A stretch of DNA of 64,000 nucleotides from Nyssa sinensis (GCA_008638375.1 VIRR01000545.1:53501-117500), one strand, 5' to 3'. Positions 1 to 10,848 are shown, counted from the first letter of the stretch. Notes: a model not told the origin generated them from the letters alone. Translations and numbers: made by a program.

Positions 1-214
1 CTCAGCAAGTTTCCTTGCTGCTCATTCCTCGGCGGCTCGACCAATCGGGACAATCAGTTGCCAATGCATAAAGGGTGTGAGGGACAAGATCTCGCAGTGC
101 TTAGCGATCCTCAATTTCTTGTGAATCACTCGATGTTGTCGGTCTAATTCATCTAGGAAATCTTGTTGTTTCTTGCCCTTAATCGTGGTTTAGGGCCTAA
201 TCATTTTGAATACC
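1..214 (-). pseudogene. Dead copy of the LTR-encoded small ORF (exon 2)
   Basis: This is the left-arm copy of the exon that is open at 3,762-4,033. On the minus strand the ATG is at 204-202. It carries a stop at codon 5 (CAA to TAA relative to the right-arm copy) and another at 24-22 (TCA to TGA), so it cannot encode the protein. The acceptor-like AG before the exon is retained. The remainder of the exon lies beyond the window edge. Confidence 0.8.
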
Positions 215-1925
215 TGAGTTTGACCCAAATACAATTCATCGTGTTAGACTTAAACTTCTTTTCAATTTAGACTCTTCTGGTAGCTCTAATAAATTTAATT
301 TAAATTTATTTACCTCCTATATTTTACGTGTCGTGTCTTTTCAAATTTTATTTCCTCGTTTACGCCTTAGGTTTGTACTTCGGCATTACTTAAATTTATA
401 GTCATCTGACAGATGCAATTCATCAAATTTTATATCTCTTTATTTTGGACATCTCTTTTGGTCGAATAGACTCTACCATTGAGTCCGAAGTGTCAAAGAA
501 AGTCGGTTTAGGCTTTCCTAACATTTAATTTGGACTGTTATATGTAAAAGGACAAAATGGTCATTTATCATTTTATGTGTCTCATTTTTTCGTACTTTGT
601 TTCGTAATTTGGACTCCATTATTGAGTCCGGGATGTCAGAGAAAGTCAATCTAAACCTTCCCTGGTTTTAATCTGGCTTTTGAGGTACTAGGGGTAATTT
701 GGTAATTTTACCCTCTTACGTGTCTTTATGTTCGAGACCTCATCTCGTGTCGTGGACCTCACCATTTGACTCAGAAGGTCCGAGATAGTAAGAATACACT
801 AATAACTTGTTAATTTTGGACAAGGGGTATTTTGGTCATTTACCCCTTCACGTGTCTTTATTTTTCAGGCCCCGTCTTGAAAAACGGACCTTACCATTGG
901 CTTCAGAATATCCCAAATAGTTGGAATACACTATTCGTATGTTAAATTTGGACTTCGTTTGGTCAAGTTTTGAATTAGGGGCATAATGGTAATTTAACTT
1001 TATTTATTAAATAATTAAATTAATATTTAATTATTTAATTATTTTTCTAGGGGCCTTATTGCATAATTTTTCCTTCAGTTGGGCCACAGTAGGATTTCTC
1101 AGAAGTTTTGGGGTCAATCCATAATTAGGAAAAGTCTGGGTTTATTTAATTTCAAAAAAAATCAGAAAACCAATTGGTTTGGTTTTATTTTGAGTGAACC
1201 GGTCTGGTTCACTTGTAACCCAACCGGTTTAGCCGGTTTGCCACGTGTTGCTGACGTCATGATGACGTCAGCCCTAATGTTTTAAATTTAAATAAGCAAA
1301 ACGCTGCCGTTTAAATAAACCTGACCAGTTGGATCCGGTTTGACCCGAACTCGCGACCGAATCTGACCCGATCGAAACAATCACTGTTCATCTTCTCCCT
1401 CGTTTCTTCCCCAGTGTTGCCCTAGTTGCAGGTTTCCATTTCTTTTAATTTCGTGAAGTTTGGCTTACTGTTTTCTTACTGTTTCTTCTCCAAATCACTT
1501 CTGGGACATGAAGGATTATGTTTGCATTCATTTGGAAGTTCAAAACTTGTTCATACGTTCGGTTTTGAGTTTGATAATTCAAACCAACAATTCGGCCGTT
1601 CATGCTCATTTCTGAGCCAAATTCGATGAGACTTGTTCTGTTGTGATCCCTTCTTCATGGCGCTTCACTTTTCATTCATCAAAGTAGATTTAATCTCATG
1701 TTTTTGAGATTTGTTTTTGGAACCTGAACTTATAACTCGATATTTGGGCTTCGGTTGGCAATCAGATTTGCCATGATCACATCTCTATATGCATGTATGC
1801 ATGGTGCTTGTACACACACACACCACCATCCGAGAGTGGGGGAGAGATTGAAGGAGGTTCGGGAGGTTCAGAAGTGAGGAACAAAGAAGAAGAAGAGAGA
1901 AGGAACAACAATCTCAACCAAAAAG

Positions 1926-3761
1926 GTGAGAATACACAAAAACCATCACTTTCTCTCTCTAGGAATTTTTCTATGCATGAACTGTATAAGCCTTGTTTTA
2001 TGTATGTATAATGTTTAAGATGTGTCTAGACTTAACCAAACATGAAATCAGACCTCAAAAACCCCAAGAAAAAATAGAAACCCACGTGAAGCAGCCATTA
2101 GAGGACCTTGCTCAAGCAGGTCTGAACCAATGGCAACCAAATTAGGTTTTGATCATCAAGACCTCAACTTGACTCCACAAACATGCCAAAAACCTATGGC
2201 CACGACCAAAACCCAAAAGAACCGAAGCCCAAATATCGAGTTATAAGTTCGGGTTCCAAAAACAAATCTCAAAAATGTGAGATTAAATCTACTTTGATGA
2301 ATGAAAAGTGAAGCCCCATGAAGAGGGGATCACAACAGAACAAGTCTCATTGAATTTGGCTCAGAAATGAGCATGAACGGCCGAATTGTTGGTTTGAATT
2401 ATCAAACTCAAAATCGAACGTATGAACAAGTTTTGAATTTCCAAATGATGCAAACATAATCCTTCATGTCCCAGAAGTGATTTGGAGAAGAAACAGTAAG
2501 AAAACAGTAAGCCAAACTTCACGAAATTAAAAGAAATGGAAACCTGCAACTAGGGCAACACTGGGGAAGAAACAGGGGAGAAGATGAACAGTGATTGTTC
2601 TGATCGGGTCGGATTCGGTCGCGGGTTCAGGTCAAACCGGACCCAACGGGTCAGGTTTATTTAAATGGCAGCGTTTTACTTATTTAAATTTAAGACATTA
2701 GGGCTGACGTCATCATGACATCAGCAACACGTGGCAAACCGGCTAAACCGGTTGGGTTACAAGTGAACCAGACCGGTTCACTCAAAATAAAACCAAACCA
2801 ATTGGTTTTCTGATTTTTTTTTAAATTAAATAAACCCAGACTTTTCCTAATTACGGATTGACCCCAGAACTTCTGGGAAATCCTACTGTGGCCCAACTGA
2901 AGGAAAAATTATGCAATAAGGCCCCTAGAAAAATAATTAAATAATTAAATATTAATTTAATTATTTAATAAATAAAGTTAAATTACCATTATGCCCCTAA
3001 TTCAAAACTTGACCAAACGAAGTCCAAATTTAACATACGAATAGTGTATTCCAACTATTTGGGATATTCTGAAGCCAATGGTAGGGTCTGTTTTTCAAGA
3101 CGGGGCCCAAAAAATAAAGACACATGAAGGGATAAATGACCAAAATACCCCTTGTCCAAAATTAACAAGTTATTACTGTATTCTTACTATCTCGGACCTT
3201 CTGAGTCCAATGGTGAGGTCCACGACACGAGATGAGGTCCAGAACATAAAGACACGTAAGAGGGTAAAATTACCAAATTACCCCTAGTACCTCAAAAGCC
3301 AAATTAAAACCAGGGAAGGTCTAGATTGACTTTCTCTGACATCCCGGACTCAATAATGGAGTCCAAATTACGAAACGAAGTACAAAAAAATGAGACACGT
3401 AAAACGATAAATGACCATTTTGTCCTTTTACATATAACAGTCCAAATTAAATGTTAGGAAAGCCTAAACCGACTTTTTTCGACACTCCGGACTCAATGGT
3501 AGAGTTTATTTGACCAAAAGAGATGTCCAAATTAAAGAGACATAAAATTTGATGAATTGCATCTGTCAGATGACTATAAATTTAAGTAATGCCAAAGTAC
3601 AAACCTAAGGCGTAAACGAGGAAATAAAATTCGAAAAGACACGACATGTAAAATATGGGAGGTAAATAAATTTAAATTAAATTTATTGGAGCTACCAGGA
3701 GAGTCTAAATTGAAAAGAAGTTTAAGTCTAACACGATGAATTGTATTTGGGTCAAACTCAG
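1926..3761 (+). other. Predicted LTR intron 1 made of degenerate ~140-bp repeats
   Basis: Bounded by a strong donor (AAAAG then GTGAGA) and an acceptor (CTCAG at 3,761). From about 2,985 to 3,540 it holds repeated blocks spaced roughly 130-150 bp. Each contains a 'nTGACCAnnnTnCCCC' core, a 'GTCCAAATT' box and a 'GGACTCAATGGTnnnGTCC' box. The same blocks fill the equivalent intron of every LTR family in the window. No coding capacity is apparent. Confidence 0.6.
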
Positions 3762-3770
3762 GTATTCAAA

Positions 3771-4206
3771 ATGATTAGGCCCCAAACCACGATTAAGGGC
3801 AAGAAACAACAAGATTTCCTAGATGAATTAGACCGACAACATCGAGTGATTCACAAGAAATTGAGGATCGCTAAGCACTACGAGATCTTGTCCCTCACAC
3901 CCTTTATGCACTGGCAACTAATTGTCCCGATTGGTCGAGCCGCCGAGGAATCAGCAGCAAGGAAACTTGTTGAGGAAAAGCAGAAAGAAGAAGAACTCGA
4001 GGACACTGATACTCTAGCTGAGATGCGCCTCAGGTATTATTACTATCATTAGTACATAAATGGCTAGATTATGATATAGTTATAAGTTAGACTGATTAAG
4101 AATTTGATCTTGCACAGTCTAGATATGGGTACGATTTTAAGTTTATTAAGTATCTTTCATAAATTGTGATAGGTTGAGGAGGGAAAAAGGGAAGGCACCT
4201 AAGTAG
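3771..4206 (+). CDS. LTR-encoded small protein, two coding exons (copy in element A)
   Basis: Predicted spliced ORF of 98 codons. The first coding exon is 3,762-4,033 (ATG at 3,771), preceded by acceptor CTCAG and followed by GTATTA. The second is 4,173-4,206, preceded by GTGATAG and ending in TAG. The intron interrupts an Arg codon (AG|G, phase 2). The protein is highly charged, with a conserved core KKQQDFLDELDRQHRVIHKK followed by RIAK and SLTPFMH, then a Glu/Lys-rich stretch and the tail REKGKAPK. I do not recognise the family. The strongest support for real coding is the diverged copy at 9,543-9,991 in a different LTR family. That copy has the same frame, the same intron phase, about half the core residues identical, and exactly ten codons after the intron before the stop. 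Insertion of element C lies 14 bp past the stop, in the remainder of exon 3, so the ORF itself is undamaged. Confidence 0.6.
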
Positions 4207-4719
4207 AGCCGACCCAGAAGTGTCACGACCCGAAATCCACCCTGTGCGGATCCTCGGATCGTGACCCGCCACCCTCAGGCCTGGGGGCCATTGGGCGGAA
4301 CGGTCCTGTAAGCAACGGTATCGGACGGCGGTACTGCCTGTGTTTTGCGGAAGCGTGAAAACTTTTTCTTTTCTTATTTAAAATTTAAGCACACCGCCCG
4401 ATACTGCCGCTCTACACATATGCATACACATGGTTATACAATCAAAGCATAACTAAAATGTTACAGACTTATACCATACAACCATTAATGTTAGTTACCC
4501 CGTAGGGTTTATACATATTGTCCTATTGTATCTGGAACATAAGTACTATTAAACATTGCATAACATCAAAAGGGATCAGCTAATCAAATCTCCATAAGCC
4601 GGCAAACGCACCGTCTTCAAAACTTAACTGCTATCAATCACTTGAAAGGGGGGGTCCGAACAAAGTCCGGGTAAGCTAATATAAGCTTGTGAGCAATTCC
4701 AACATTTGTCATGGAGTTT

Positions 4720-4773
4720 CAATCAACAGTGGTTTTAGTTCATAAAAGTTTATAAATCAATCACTGTCAATTG
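4720..4773 (-). other. Conserved stem-loop in LTR intron 3 (element C copy)
   Basis: CAATCAACAGTG at 4,720-4,731 pairs with CACTGTCAATTG at 4,762-4,773. In the LTR-sense RNA this gives a 12-pair stem with two G-U pairs. Related stems occur at the same relative position at 12,990-13,042 and 19,572-19,625, with two pairs changed on both sides. Confidence 0.55.
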
Positions 4774-5057
4774 TTCGTATCTTTTGAACACAGAATATAT
4801 ATGCATTCAATAAACTCATAGCTTTGAAACATTTAAAACATTCAAGCTAACATCTGCTTTTAATATAAAACTTGTAACTCTGAATACAAAATATATGCAT
4901 CCATAAAAACTCGTAACTCTGGAACATGTAAAGTGTTCAAGCTAAAAATGTGTTCTTCTTTAAATAGAGTATATGTGAACTCAAACATGTAAATATGAAA
5001 ATGAGGATTTAAAATCTACTTTCATTTTCAAATATCTTTTCTTCTCACTTTTACTCT

Positions 5058-5150
5058 TAGAATCTGTTTCGAACCAGACTCCCGTTTTACTCTTGTCGAG
5101 ATATCTCTTTGCCTGTGGGATTAGATCCTGTTACCAGACATTTGACAATC
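5058..5150 (-). other. Conserved intronic block of LTR intron 3 (element C copy)
   Basis: The reverse complement of this stretch matches blocks at 12,625-12,735 and 19,295-19,388: an upstream part with GGATCTAATCCC and GATATCTC, followed by TCTGGTTCGAAACAGATTC. It is more conserved than the surrounding intron in three diverged LTRs. Its function is unknown. Confidence 0.55.
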
Positions 5151-6401
5151 CATTGAGTTCCGTAGAACCCAAAAGCTTGTCGGCTCTACAGAATAATAGA
5201 GTCCCTTGCGAACTCCAATACCCTATCTCGTGCTTATGCACAGTTATCTTGTATTTCAAGAAAACTACTTTTATCTCATGACTTTTCCTCATAAATACTA
5301 TTCAAGAGTATTTAAACATAAGGTACATAACTTTATAAAAGAACTTTCACTTCTCAGAATATATCTTAGAGATTTTGCAATAAAAACTCAAACATGCCAA
5401 GGCATATTTTAAAGGACTGTAAATAAATCTATTATCTGAGTAGAGTAATTTAAAACAAAAGACGTATGAAAACTGAATTCGATATTCAAATACTTTTCAT
5501 AACTTGAACTCAAAACTTTATTAAAATTTGTGAAGTAAAATCTCCAATTCGAATGTAGGGTTACTCACCTCATATACCGTAGACCCTACTGAGGAGTTGT
5601 TACATCCCGCACCCTACCCTACGCGGATGCCCAAGATGTGATGCCAGTTAGCCGCCTTGCCGATCTCTTGACCGACAATGCGACCAACCAAAGGCGAACT
5701 TCTGAACCATACGATGAATTACATTCCTAAAGTAGGGTCAGAACAGCGGAATTTAAAACCATTTTATCTCGAGAATGCAACTCCACCATATACCTCATAA
5801 GTATGTACCACAGAGCAAATCTATAATTAGACAGTTAATAACTCTAACCACAGAGCACATCTATAACAGATATATAACTCAGAGCATATCAAATTCCTCC
5901 AGAGTACCATTACCATGAGCCATGTCCCTACACATCTATTACATATGAATAAAGTCAACTATATCTTCACACTCACCTAAATAGCCAGAATCAATCTATC
6001 AGAACCCAAGTCTCCACATTTTATTGCTATCAGATCTTCACTTGGGAATGTCTTTCAGTCTACACGAATCATGTCCTTGTGCTTTCTAATCCAATGGAGT
6101 TATATCCTGAAAAATGTTAAATAGATGGAATGAGCTTAAACAAGCTCAGTGAGTAACATAGGTCCCTGCCATGGGTTTCAAAACCAGTTCATATATACAT
6201 GTATGCTCCAATGCAGCTCAAATAGAACAATGCAGTTCATGTAGAACAAATGCCGCTCAAACAGATCAGATCAGAACAGAACAGAACAAATCAGATCAAA
6301 CTGAATAGAACAGAACGGACAGAACAGATCAGAACAGAACTGAACTAAACAGAACAGAATACCAATCAATCAAAGGCATAGCATCAAATGCCTGAACCTT
6401 C

Positions 6402-6700
6402 CCCAGCTGCCCATAAGCGGACGACTCGTGGGGCCTCTACCCTCTGGGGTCAGTATCAGAGCGGAACAAAACAGAATTGAGCGGAACAGAAACAGAACAG
6501 AATGCCAATCATACAGATAAGTCTTTCCCAGCTGCCCATAAGCGGACGACTCGTGGGGTCTCTACCCTCTGGGGTCAGTATCAGAGCGGAACAGAACAGA
6601 ATTGAGCGGAACAGAAACAGAACAGAATGCCAATCATACAGATAAGTCTTTCCCAGCTGCCCATAAGCGGACGACTCGTGGGGCCTCTACCCTCTGGTTC
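6402..6700. repeat. Three tandem copies of a 125-bp repeat in LTR D
   Basis: CCCAGCTGCCC recurs at 6,402, 6,527 and 6,652, an exact 125-bp period. Each unit contains a 'CCATAAGCGGACGACTCGTG' block, a CCTCTGGGGTCAGTATCAGAGCGG-type block and a run of GAACAGAA words. The third copy is truncated. Upstream (6,240-6,360) is a simple GAACAGA-type array. Related but more diverged units are at 45,908-46,200 in LTR G. Confidence 0.9.
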
Positions 6701-7081
6701 AGACTCTGGCATAAAACCGCTCAATCCTGTGGTGGGCCCAGAGTAAGACTCAACATATCAAACTGAATCAAATCAGACTCCAAAGCACGGGTGATAGAAA
6801 AACAGACCCGAACAGAATCAACAGGATTTATCAGAAGGCAAGATAGAACAGAATCATGCCACAAGTAATGCAATACAATAAGCATGCATGAAAGCATATG
6901 CATTAAAACAGTACGATGCATAAAACAGTTTAGCATATAAAGTAGTACAGTATACGAATTTAGATAGTACAGAAAATATACACCAAGTTAGGAGTCCGAG
7001 TTACTCACCTGAATACTACGCTTATCTCCATTCACTGACATCCTCCAGATACGTCGTTAGCCACGTCCGTGCCTATCTTAG

Positions 7082-7390
7082 CATTATCCTTCTGATGGCC
7101 ATCATAATTGATTCAACATCCAAAAGATCATCCTATGCCTCAGAAGTGAACATATCCAACCTTTGTCTTTTTGTAGTTAACACTCGACTAGCACTGCAAT
7201 CATTGTTTAACTCTCCAACTGGCTTGGTAGGGTGGTTTCTCTTGTTTTTCCATTCTGAACCCCAACCACGTGAACTTTCAGTGGGATCTCTCTTGTGATC
7301 CCATTGAGACTGTATACTTTCACTCCAACCGTCAACATTTGGAGAATTTGCAGCCAAGTGTCACCAGCTCCCAATCATTTGTCTTGCTGC
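7082..7390 (-). pseudogene. NRPE1: Captured fragment of NRPE1 (RNA polymerase V largest subunit), C-terminal WG / DeCL junction
   Basis: Minus-strand translation contains a WG-rich stretch (NSPNVDGWSESIQSQWDH, then RGWGSEWKNKRNH), followed by TTKRQRLDMFTSEA, one TAG stop, and DDLLDVESIMMAIRRIM. From knowledge of the family, this order matches the end of the plant NRPE1 C-terminal domain: WG/GW Argonaute-hook repeats, a 'WKxxRNH' spacer, a 'T-x-RQRLDxFTSE' linker and the start of the DeCL domain 'LLxDVExxMxxxRxIM'. NRPE1 is the catalytic subunit of Pol V, which acts in RNA-directed DNA methylation. Here only about 100 codons remain, with an in-frame stop (consistent with CAG to TAG) and an apparent frameshift near 7,360, so the fragment is non-functional as protein. 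It lies in LTR-sense orientation just upstream of the short LTR exon ending near 7,008. A search against plant NRPE1 proteins would settle the identity. Confidence 0.75.
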
Positions 7391-7716
7391 ATATCAACTC
7401 CCATTGCCTTACTTATTTTCAAGGATGTATTTCCCACATTAATACTTAAAGAATCTAATACAGACTTTAGTTTCTTGAAACTAATCCAAAAGCAAACTAC
7501 TAGCTTCTTACTTCCCTTTAATTTAGATGTCTGGTCCTGATCAATGACTGCTAATGGATTACAACCGCACGGCAAGTTCAACATCACAAGGGTTGTGATT
7601 CCAGCCACAAGAACATCAATAGGTGGCTTATAACCCTGTCTCACCTCTTCTACCAGAAATTCCATCCCATTAGCAACTGGACCTGAAAAAGAATGGTAAG
7701 CCGGCAAGCGACGCAC
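7375..7716 (-). pseudogene. Unrecognised ORF adjoining the NRPE1 fragment, possibly part of the same capture
   Basis: A 113-codon frame on the LTR-sense strand, containing PVANGMEFLVEEV and VLNLP-type hydrophobic stretches. It starts next to an acceptor-like sequence (TTCTTTTTCAG at about 7,685), and a donor-like GTGAGA follows 'LVEE'. I do not recognise the protein. It runs directly into the NRPE1-like segment, so it may be captured intron/exon sequence of the same host gene, or ordinary LTR intron. No equivalent is seen in LTR G. Confidence 0.3.
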
Positions 7717-8405
7717 TACAGGTCTTGCTCACGGCACCAGCGACACCACTAGTGAGCTGCTGCGAATTATCCTCTGCATTTGCATTACAGTGCCTAATCC
7801 ATTTCCGTCAAATTCCTCAAGCCGCAAGAACAAATCTGTTCGCACTCAACACTTCCGAGTTTAGTTCCTGCGCCAAGGAACTCCTATACTTGCCCTTCAA
7901 GTTCAACCCCACATCAAAACTCTCAAATTCCCCCTTCTATTTCGGTTCAACCGTAATGAGCAACAACCAGCGCATTATGAAAATACCAAGTGAATTGGCA
8001 CGTAAATTGGGACGTGGCCTGATCAGAGCTACTACACCGCACCACATTGCAAAATCCCAATCCAATCAGCAGCTCTACTCAATTTTAACCCAAGTTCGGC
8101 TCCATTGCACGGCTAGTCCCTCAATCAATCGCTCCTTCCATCGCCAGCACCACCGCTACATAAACTCACCCACATATATAAATATATACACATAACTGTT
8201 GCACCTACATACACCCACATGTATAAATTCCTACACTGTCATCACCCCCATCGCAACTTCAGTAACAGCCGCGCGCAAAATTCTGAGCCACAAAATCGAC
8301 ATCCACACATACATAAATCCGAACCACAATTAAGCAACCAACACCGCTACAATCACACACAACTCCAAGCCGTATTAAAATCCCCCATGTTTCACTGCTA
8401 CACAA

Positions 8406-9165
8406 TCACAAACAAATATATATATATATATATATTTCTGCAAATCCCAACAGAGGAACAATTGCCAATAGGACAGATTCAAAATCACTGCCATTGATAA
8501 CGATCATCACCGACCATTGCTGCCATGACCGCTACTGTCTCCTCCTCACGGCTTAGTCATCGGTTTCGGTTGAATCGAATCAGTAAAGCAGTCATGGAAC
8601 TAATGACCTCCGCGTACATAAACTGAAGCCGCGAGGGACAAAGTCGCGCCTCTGCTGCACCGCATCTCTTCCTGCCGCTTTTCTGTGTAGAAGCTTCCTG
8701 CTTCATCTATATATATACAAAATCCTGCTGCGCCTACCAGAGAATTTCTGGAATTCTCTGTATTTTTCCACGGCTTCCTCTGCATCGCCTTTTCTCTTGA
8801 CCGGTTGCCGTCTCTCTTTCTCCATTTCCCTGTGTACAGTCGTCTATGTATATGGAGATAGGAATACTCTAGAATTCCTTCCACTTTTTTTCCAGCTTCT
8901 TCAAGACGCTTCCCGAATCATCAATTTTTATAGCCGTTTTGGTCACTAACCACGGCTGCCACTGTTCCTCTCTCGGTTTCCAACCATTTCGCAGGAGACA
9001 CATATATATACATATATCGGCTGCTCTTCTTTTCTCCACTTTCTTATGGTTCTAGCAGCTTCTTTATGTACAATATTATATAATATTTCATAAAATATTA
9101 AGTTATAAAATGCCAGTAAATTTGACATCAAGCCGAGGTATTATTATTATTATTATTATTTTACC
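8406..9165. repeat. TA and TTA microsatellites near the LTR D promoter region
   Basis: A (TA)n run at about 8,411-8,432, shorter TA runs near 8,710 and 9,000, and a (TTA)n run at about 9,137-9,162. In LTR-sense orientation these lie in the first quarter of the LTR, where TATA boxes sit in the other families. Confidence 0.7.
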
Positions 9166-9542
9166 GTATTTAATAATATTTTATTTCATAAAATATTAAT
9201 TATATAATGTCAATAAAGTTGTCATAAGGTCTGCTCAATATCAACCTTATTTATTTTACTGTCTTTGAGTGCTCGTTCGTGTCTTATATTTTATTCATAT
9301 TATCTGGATAATTAATTTTCCCGTATCAATCCCATTTATTAATTCTAGCACTCGGTTGACTGGGTCGTTTATTTCCCGAGCCTATATTATTTTTAATGGT
9401 TTGGATTAATTTATATTTTTCAATAATTAATCCAATCATGATTTACTGCATTTTGGGTTATCTCGAATTATTAGTGTTACCGAACCTATTTTTATGAGGT
9501 CAGAATATAGTCTGGATCATGTCGGATTTTTGGGGTATTACA

Positions 9543-9991
9543 GGAGTCTTGCCCTTATCAGCCCTTATCCTAAACAATTTAGAAAAAGACTCGTAAATTT
9601 CATAATGAAATTAATTAACTAAACTTAACTTTTCCCTTTACTACATAAGTTAACTACAACTTATCTTATAGTGGTATCGTATAGAATGAGTAAAAAGCAC
9701 GCATTACCTTTTGACCCACTCGCTTAAGGTTTCGGTATTTTCTTTTTCTTCCTCTTTTTTTTTTTTCTTTGCTTCCTCCTTCTTTTTATTGGCCTCAGCT
9801 ACCATTTCCCTGGTGGGTGATTTATGCATAAAGGGTGTAACCGAAATCACCTCAGTGGCCTTGGCGATTCTTATGTGCCTTTCAATTACCTTTTGTTGCC
9901 ACAATAGGTCCTTCATGAAAGCTTGTTGCTTTGGGTCTTTAGCCCTTTGGGCTTTATTCATGATGGTGAATTTCTTTGGTTGCGCTTCCAT
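9543..9991 (-). CDS. LTR-encoded small protein, two coding exons (copy in element C)
   Basis: Predicted spliced ORF of 105 codons on the minus strand. The first exon runs 10,000-9,708 (ATG 9,991-9,989), after acceptor TTCTTAG and before GTAATG. The second starts at 9,569 after GTTTAG, runs to the element D insertion, and resumes at 5,592 with the stop TAG at 5,588-5,586. The intron splits an AG|G Arg codon exactly as in the copy at 3,771. Core residues shared with that copy include KQQ-F, RIAK and TPFMH, followed by a Lys/Glu-rich coil and the tail DKGKTPQ. About 20 of 39 core residues are identical by eye, while surrounding intron sequence is much less alike, which suggests past selection on the protein. 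It is now broken by solo LTR D in the last exon. Family not recognised. Confidence 0.6.
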
Positions 9992-10829
9992 GTCTATCAC
10001 CTAAGAACAACTTATGAGTTAGAAATTTTATTCTAAGGTTGATGTGTTGTCGTGTCTTTTCGTATTTCATTTTCTTCGTACTTGCCTTAGTTTAATACCT
10101 CGGCAATATTTCAGTCCATAGTCATCTAACAGATGCTATTCATCAAATTTTATGTCTTTTTATTTTAGACACGTCTTTTGGTCGAATAGACTCTATTATT
10201 GAGTCCAGAGCGTCGAAGAAAGTTGGTTTAGGCTTTCTTAGAATTTAATTCGGGCTTTTATATGTAAAAGGGCAAAATGGTCATTTATCGTTTTACGTGT
10301 CATATTTTTCTGTATTTCGTTTCGTAATTTGGACTCCATTTTTGAGTCTGGAATGTCAAAGAAAGTCAATTTAGACCTTTTCTGATTTCATTTGGCTTTA
10401 GGGGTACCAGGGGTATTTTGGTCTTTTTACCCCTTTATGTGTCTTTATTTTTCGGGCCCCGTTTCATAAAACGGACCCTACCATTAGTCTCAGAATATCC
10501 AAAATAGTAAGGATACATTATTCATATGCTTAATTTGGACTTCATTTGCTCTATTTATGACCCAAGGGTAAAATAGTAATTTTACTTATTTATTAAATAA
10601 TTAAATTTATTATTTAATTATTTTTCAGGGGCTTAATTGCATAAATTCTTCATCAGTTGGGCCACAGTGGAACTTCCCAAAACAGTTGGGGTCAATCCGT
10701 AAATAGGAAAAGTGTTGGTTTATTTGATTTAAATTAAAACCAGAAAACCAAAGGGTTTGGTCCAAGAATAAGTGAACTGGTCCGGTTTGGTTGTAAACCA
10801 ACCGGTCTATCCGGTTTTGTGCGTGTTGC

Positions 10830-10848
10830 TGACGTCATGATGACGTCA
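10830..10848. promoter_or_regulatory. Double TGACGTCA palindrome (bZIP/TGA-factor type) in LTR intron 1 of C
   Basis: TGACGTCA occurs at 10,830-10,837 and 10,841-10,848 with a 3-bp spacer. TGACG motifs of this kind are known plant bZIP (TGA/as-1-like) binding sites. Paired copies at the same relative place occur at 1,252-1,270, 18,054-18,072 and 51,542-51,560. Confidence 0.5.

Larger units (their letters stand above)
1..3976. repeat. Imperfect palindrome inside the left LTR of element A
   Basis: Bases 1-1,756 are the reverse complement of 2,221-3,976 (paired positions sum to about 3,976-3,977) with scattered substitutions. The 464-bp stretch 1,757-2,220 is unique between the arms. Both arms are LTR sequence: the right arm reads in the LTR sense direction and the left arm antisense. 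The left arm is cut by the window edge, so its true extent is unknown. The arms are not identical, which argues against a simple hairpin-read artefact. The middle and right arm match 50,330-51,300, the right LTR of the same element. Confidence 0.93.
5598..9542 (-). mobile_element. Element D: solo LTR inserted in element C, TSD GGAGT
   Basis: Starts TGTTACATCCCGCACCC and ends TTTTTGGGGTATTACA, flanked by GGAGT at 5,593-5,597 and 9,543-9,547. Length is 3,945 bp, antisense to element A. Its sequence is related to solo LTR G (31,962-49,164) at both ends. It interrupts the last exon of C's small ORF two codons before the stop. The interior holds a three-copy 125-bp repeat, a captured NRPE1 fragment and TA/TTA microsatellites. 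There is no gag-pol. Confidence 0.93.
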
